Positions 61,399 through 64,000 of a stretch of 64,000 nucleotides of DNA are shown here, piece by piece. Each line of letters begins with the position of its first letter. The stretch's first letter is position 1. A program made the position numbers and the translations under genes. Below the pieces are notes generated by a model that was not told the DNA's origin, did no database searches, and worked only from the letters and a program-made list of their open reading frames with translations. Source of the stretch: Stenotrophomonas maltophilia (lineage in GTDB: Bacteria > Pseudomonadota > Gammaproteobacteria > Xanthomonadales > Xanthomonadaceae); the NCBI GenBank assembly GCA_002363385.1, contig DEVL01000004.1, forward strand, positions 298,910 through 362,909, given 5' to 3'.

Positions 61399-61428
61399 CC
61401 GGGCCGTGACCACCGCTACGCACGCCGG

Positions 61429-62100
61429 ATGAGCATCCGGCTGCCCACCTGGGTCTGGATCGGGGCAATCGCCCTGTCCTGCGTGGCCGGGATGGTCAAC
61501 GTGGTCGGCTTCCTCGGCTTCGAACACCAGGCGGTCAGCCACATGACCGGCACCACCAGCCAGCTGGGGATGGCGCTGGCCCAGCGCGACTGGCGCGTGG
61601 TCGGGCACCTGTGGGGGCTGCTGATCGCCTTTTGCGTGGGCGCCACACTCAGCGGCATGATCATCCAGGACAGCGGCCTGCAGCTGGGCCGACGGTATGG
61701 GGTGGTGCTGGCACTGGAATCGCTGTTGCTGCTGATCGCGATTCCGCTGTTCAAACAGCAGCAGATCTGGGGCGCACTGGCCGCGGCGATGGCCTGCGGC
61801 CTGCAGAACGCAATGGCCACTACCTTCAGTGGCGCCGTGGTGCGCACCACCCACCTCAGCGGCATGTTCACCGACCTGGGGATCGGGCTGGGCCACCTGC
61901 TGCGCGGGCTGCCACTGCCGATCCGACGGCTGACCCTGAGCGGCTTGATCGTCAGCGGCTTCCTGGCCGGCGGCGTGATCGGCGCGCTGTTGTTCCTGCG
62001 CTTCGGCTACGACGCCCTGCTCGCCCCCGCGCTGCTGACCGGCGGCACCGGGCTGGGCTACGTGCTGTACCGGCAGTGGGCACTGTTGCGGGCGCGCTGA
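61429..62100 (+). CDS. DUF1275 (YoaK-type) membrane protein
   Basis: The 223-residue protein has about six hydrophobic helices. The first helix region GAIALSCVAGMVNVVGFLGF with HMTGTTSQLGMAL, and the repeat-like GLQNAMATTFSGAVVRTTHLSGMFTDLGIGLG (two motifs), are DUF1275 hallmarks. Members are predicted inner-membrane transporters of unknown substrate. The gene is 30 bases past the lipoprotein gene and 43 before thiD, all on one strand. Confidence 0.88.
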   Translation: MSIRLPTWVWIGAIALSCVAGMVNVVGFLGFEHQAVSHMTGTTSQLGMALAQRDWRVVGHLWGLLIAFCVGATLSGMIIQDSGLQLGRRYGVVLALESLLLLIAIPLFKQQQIWGALAAAMACGLQNAMATTFSGAVVRTTHLSGMFTDLGIGLGHLLRGLPLPIRRLTLSGLIVSGFLAGGVIGALLFLRFGYDALLAPALLTGGTGLGYVLYRQWALLRAR

Positions 62101-62143
62101 CAGCGCGGCAGCACTGCCGCGACAAACATTGCACAATCGGGCT

Positions 62144-62953
62144 ATGACGCCCTCCAGCCCCGTTTCCGCCCTGACCATCGCCGGCTCCGATTCCGGCGGT
62201 GGCGCCGGCATCCAGGCCGATCTGAAGGCCTTCGCCGCCCATCGCGTGCATGGCCTGTCCGCGATTGCCGCGCTGACCGCGCAGAACACCCGCGGCGTTA
62301 CCGCCGTGCACGTGCCGCCCTTGGACTTCCTGCAGGCGCAGATCGATGCCTGTTTCGCCGATTTCGACATCCATGCGGTGAAGCTGGGCATGCTGGCCAA
62401 TGCCGACGTCATCGGTCTGGTCGCCGACGCGCTGGAAAAGCACCGCCCACCGCACGTGGTGCTGGATCCGGTGATGGTCGCCACCAGCGGCGCCAGGCTG
62501 CTCGAAGCCAGCGCACTGGAGGCGATGCGCACGCGCCTGATCCCGCTGGCCACGCTGCTGACGCCCAACACACCCGAAGCCGAACTGCTGCTCGGCCGCC
62601 GCATCATCACCGCCGAGGATGCCGAAGATGCCGCCGACGCGTTGCTTGAACTGGGCGCCGGCGCGGTCCTGCTCAAGGGCGGGCATATGGACGAAGGCAA
62701 CCGCGTGATCGATCGCTACTTCGACGGCGTGACCCGCGAAGAATTCATCCATACCCGCCTGCCGGTGGATGCGCACGGCACCGGTTGCACGCTGGCCTCG
62801 GCGATCGCCGCGCAGCTGTGCCAGGGCCTGTCATTGCCCAATGCCTGCGAAGCGGCCATCGACTACGTCGCGCGCGGCCTGCAGAGCGGCTATTACCCGG
62901 GCCACAGCGAAGTACTGGTGATCGACCACTTCGGCGCGGCACGCCCGGCATGA
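62144..62953 (+). CDS. thiD: Hydroxymethylpyrimidine/phosphomethylpyrimidine kinase
   Basis: ThiD phosphorylates HMP twice in thiamine synthesis. The 269-residue ribokinase-fold enzyme has TIAGSDSGGGAGIQADLKAF (in two motifs), VKLGMLAN, DPVMVATSGA and the catalytic GTGCTLASAIAA. ATG 62144 gives the standard length. A short G+C hairpin (GCGGCAGCACTGCCGC, 62105-62120) lies upstream; there is no visible TPP riboswitch. Its stop overlaps the start of the broken hydrolase gene by ATGA. Confidence 0.95.
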   Translation: MTPSSPVSALTIAGSDSGGGAGIQADLKAFAAHRVHGLSAIAALTAQNTRGVTAVHVPPLDFLQAQIDACFADFDIHAVKLGMLANADVIGLVADALEKHRPPHVVLDPVMVATSGARLLEASALEAMRTRLIPLATLLTPNTPEAELLLGRRIITAEDAEDAADALLELGAGAVLLKGGHMDEGNRVIDRYFDGVTREEFIHTRLPVDAHGTGCTLASAIAAQLCQGLSLPNACEAAIDYVARGLQSGYYPGHSEVLVIDHFGAARPA

Positions 62954-63790
62954 TCGACGCCTCGCCCCTGCCCGTGCAGACCGCCGATGGCCATCGCGTC
63001 GAGCTGCTGGCGCGTGTACCGACACGCCCGCGCGCACGTCTGCTGTGGCTGCCGGCGCTGGGCGTGGCCGCGCCGCCATTACCTGCCCTTCGCCGAGGCG
63101 CTCGCTGCGCGCGGCATCGCGGTGTACCTGCACGAGTGGCGCGGCAACGGCAGCAGCAGCCTGCGCCCGTCGCGCACGCAGGACTGGGGCTATCGTGAAA
63201 TCCTTGAGCAGGACCTGCCGGCCAGCCTGGCGCGGTTGCCCGACGAGGGGCTGATGCCACTGATCATCGGCGGCCACAGTCTTGGCGGTCAGCTGGCCTG
63301 CTGCTTCGCCGGGCTGCATCCACAGCGGTTCGCGCGGGTGTGGCTGGTCGCCAGCGGCACGCCATACTGGCGCACCTTCCCGGCCCCGCGCGGCTGGACG
63401 CTGCCGCTGGTGTACCGCTTCCTGCCCTGGCTGGCCCAGCACCAAGGGGTACTGCACGGCAGGAAACTCGGTTTCGGCGGCACCGAGGCGCGCGGATTGA
63501 TCCGCGACTGGTCGCGCGTGGGCCTCAACAACCACTACGCGGCCGCTGGCATGGCGACCGATCTGGAGGCCGGGATGCGCGAACTACGCGGCCAAGCGAC
63601 CGCCGTGGTGATGGACCATGACTGGTTGGCACCGACGAGCTCGATGCAGGGCCTGCTGGCCAAGATGCCGGGCATGCGTGCGCAGCTCAGTGTGGTCAAT
63701 GCGCAGATGCTGGGCGCGCGTGCCGATCACTTCGCCTGGATGAAAACGCCGGAAGCCGTGGTACAGCGGCTTTTTCATTCATTTGAATGA
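62950..63790 (+). pseudogene. Alpha/beta hydrolase gene interrupted by a one-base frameshift
   Basis: Translation from ATG 62950 gives MIDASPLPVQTADGHRV through LLWLPALGVAA, then runs out of frame; the family sequence continues in another frame as RHYLPFAEALAARG. Removing one C from the CC at 63073-63074 restores a single 279-residue protein with the nucleophile elbow GGHSLGGQLA, a likely Asp in VMDHDWLAP and a C-terminal His in ADHFAWMKTP. Substrate is unknown. The downstream part is intact to its stop at 63790. Either the gene is inactive or the extra base is an assembly error. Confidence 0.8.
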
Positions 63791-63808
63791 AGACCTTCAC
63801 AAAAACCG

Positions 63809-63837
63809 TTGACGAATGCGACGCCGATCCGCATAAT
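63809..63837 (+). promoter_or_regulatory. Promoter of the tRNA-Arg array
   Basis: TTGACG (63809-63814) and CATAAT (63832-63837) are separated by 17 bases. Start would be near 63844, nine bases before the tRNA. This is the best-matching sigma70-type promoter in the window. Confidence 0.75.
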
Positions 63838-63852
63838 TCCGCTCCTGTTGAC

Positions 63853-63929
63853 GCGCCCGTAGCTCAGTTGGATAGAGTACCTGGCTACGAACCAGGCGGT
63901 CGGGAGTTCGAATCTCTCCGGGCGCACCA
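63853..63929 (+). tRNA. tRNA-Arg (anticodon ACG)
   Basis: The 77-base gene has acceptor GCGCCCG with CGGGCGC, a D arm starting GCTCAGTTGGATAGAG, anticodon stem CCTGG/CCAGG around loop CTACGAA (anticodon ACG, A34 normally edited to inosine), a T arm with GTTCGAATC and an encoded CCA. A second copy seems to begin at 63984. Confidence 0.96.
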
Positions 63930-63983
63930 TCAACAGGGTATCGATTTCGCCGTCGGTATCAGCAATGAAAATTCGATGTAAAT

Positions 63984-64000
63984 GCGCCCGTAGCTCAGTT
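63984..64000 (+). tRNA. Start of a second tRNA, cut by the window edge
   Basis: The last 17 bases, GCGCCCGTAGCTCAGTT, are identical to the first 17 of the tRNA-Arg at 63853. It begins 54 bases after that gene ends, so a tandem array of tRNA-Arg copies is likely, though the anticodon is outside the window. Confidence 0.7.

Noticed and set aside
62101..62143. Possible riboswitch before thiD
   Set aside because: Only 43 bases are available and they hold a simple hairpin; no conserved TPP-aptamer elements are seen.
63787..63981. 64-residue open frame ending the window (contains APVAQLDRVPGYEPGG)
   Set aside because: It is translation through the tRNA-Arg gene; this peptide is a well-known artefact of tRNA sequence.
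1..64000. CRISPR arrays, insertion sequences, prophage genes
   Set aside because: No regularly spaced direct repeats, transposase, integrase or phage structural genes were found; the only repeats are short REP/SMAG palindromes.

Overview
The window is a high-GC, gene-dense chromosomal segment of a gammaproteobacterium of the Xanthomonadaceae (Lysobacteraceae). The gene order sdhCDAB-sdhE, zwf-glk-pgl-edd-eda, regB-regA and pcnB-folK-panB-panC-panD, together with an IspG of 421 residues, fits Xanthomonas/Stenotrophomonas. The short palindromes beginning GTAG (1145-1167, 9194-9216, 4382-4448, 28176-28239) look like the SMAG-type REP elements of Stenotrophomonas, so a plant-associated Stenotrophomonas is my best guess; Xanthomonas is the alternative. 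I see no prophage, insertion sequence, integrase or CRISPR array.

Layout. 1-1.7 kb: 3' part of mutY, yggX and a lipoprotein gene. 1.7-8.3 kb, minus strand: one long succinate dehydrogenase transcription unit headed by a tiny SDHAF4/DUF1674 gene behind a good sigma70-like promoter, then sdhC-D-A-B, sdhE, a cptA/ygfX-like gene and the Lol lipoprotein-release genes. 8.3-10.3 kb: ygfZ and an orphan sugar-ABC ATPase. 10.6-16.6 kb: the Entner-Doudoroff operon zwf-glk-pgl-edd-eda, preceded by a LacI-type operator. 16.7-21.5 kb: a GacA-like regulator, a PAP2 phosphatase, ispG and the redox pair regB-regA. 21.5-31.8 kb: an SSS sugar symporter, a GH3 glucosidase, pgi, the pantothenate genes, folK and pcnB. 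31.85 kb: tRNA-Glu.

The most striking region is 32-56.2 kb, a xyloglucan superlocus. On the minus strand nine genes run in one direction: TonB-dependent receptor, GH74 endo-xyloglucanase, SGNH acetylesterase, GH35 beta-galactosidase, GH31 alpha-xylosidase with a PA14 insert, GH95 alpha-L-fucosidase, xylulokinase, xylose isomerase and a xylose/proton-type MFS transporter. Upstream lies a LysR regulator gene and, divergent from it, a five-gene operon for a complete oxidative De Ley-Doudoroff D-galactose pathway (SDR sugar dehydrogenase, SMP-30 lactonase, DgoD, DgoK, DgoA). The two promoter regions carry the same LysR-type palindrome, GTATTC-N7-GAATA(C), so one regulator probably controls uptake, depolymerisation and galactose oxidation together. 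Released xylose would enter through xylE-xylA-xylB, galactose through the dgo genes, and glucose through GH3, the SSS symporter, glk and the Entner-Doudoroff operon. Fucose has no visible catabolic route here.

56.3-64 kb is housekeeping: fdxA, a BamC-like lipoprotein, dapA, gcvR, a PrxQ-type bcp, a PIN-PhoH protein, a small lipoprotein, a DUF1275 membrane protein, thiD, an alpha/beta hydrolase gene broken by one extra base, and the start of a tRNA-Arg array with a well-formed promoter.
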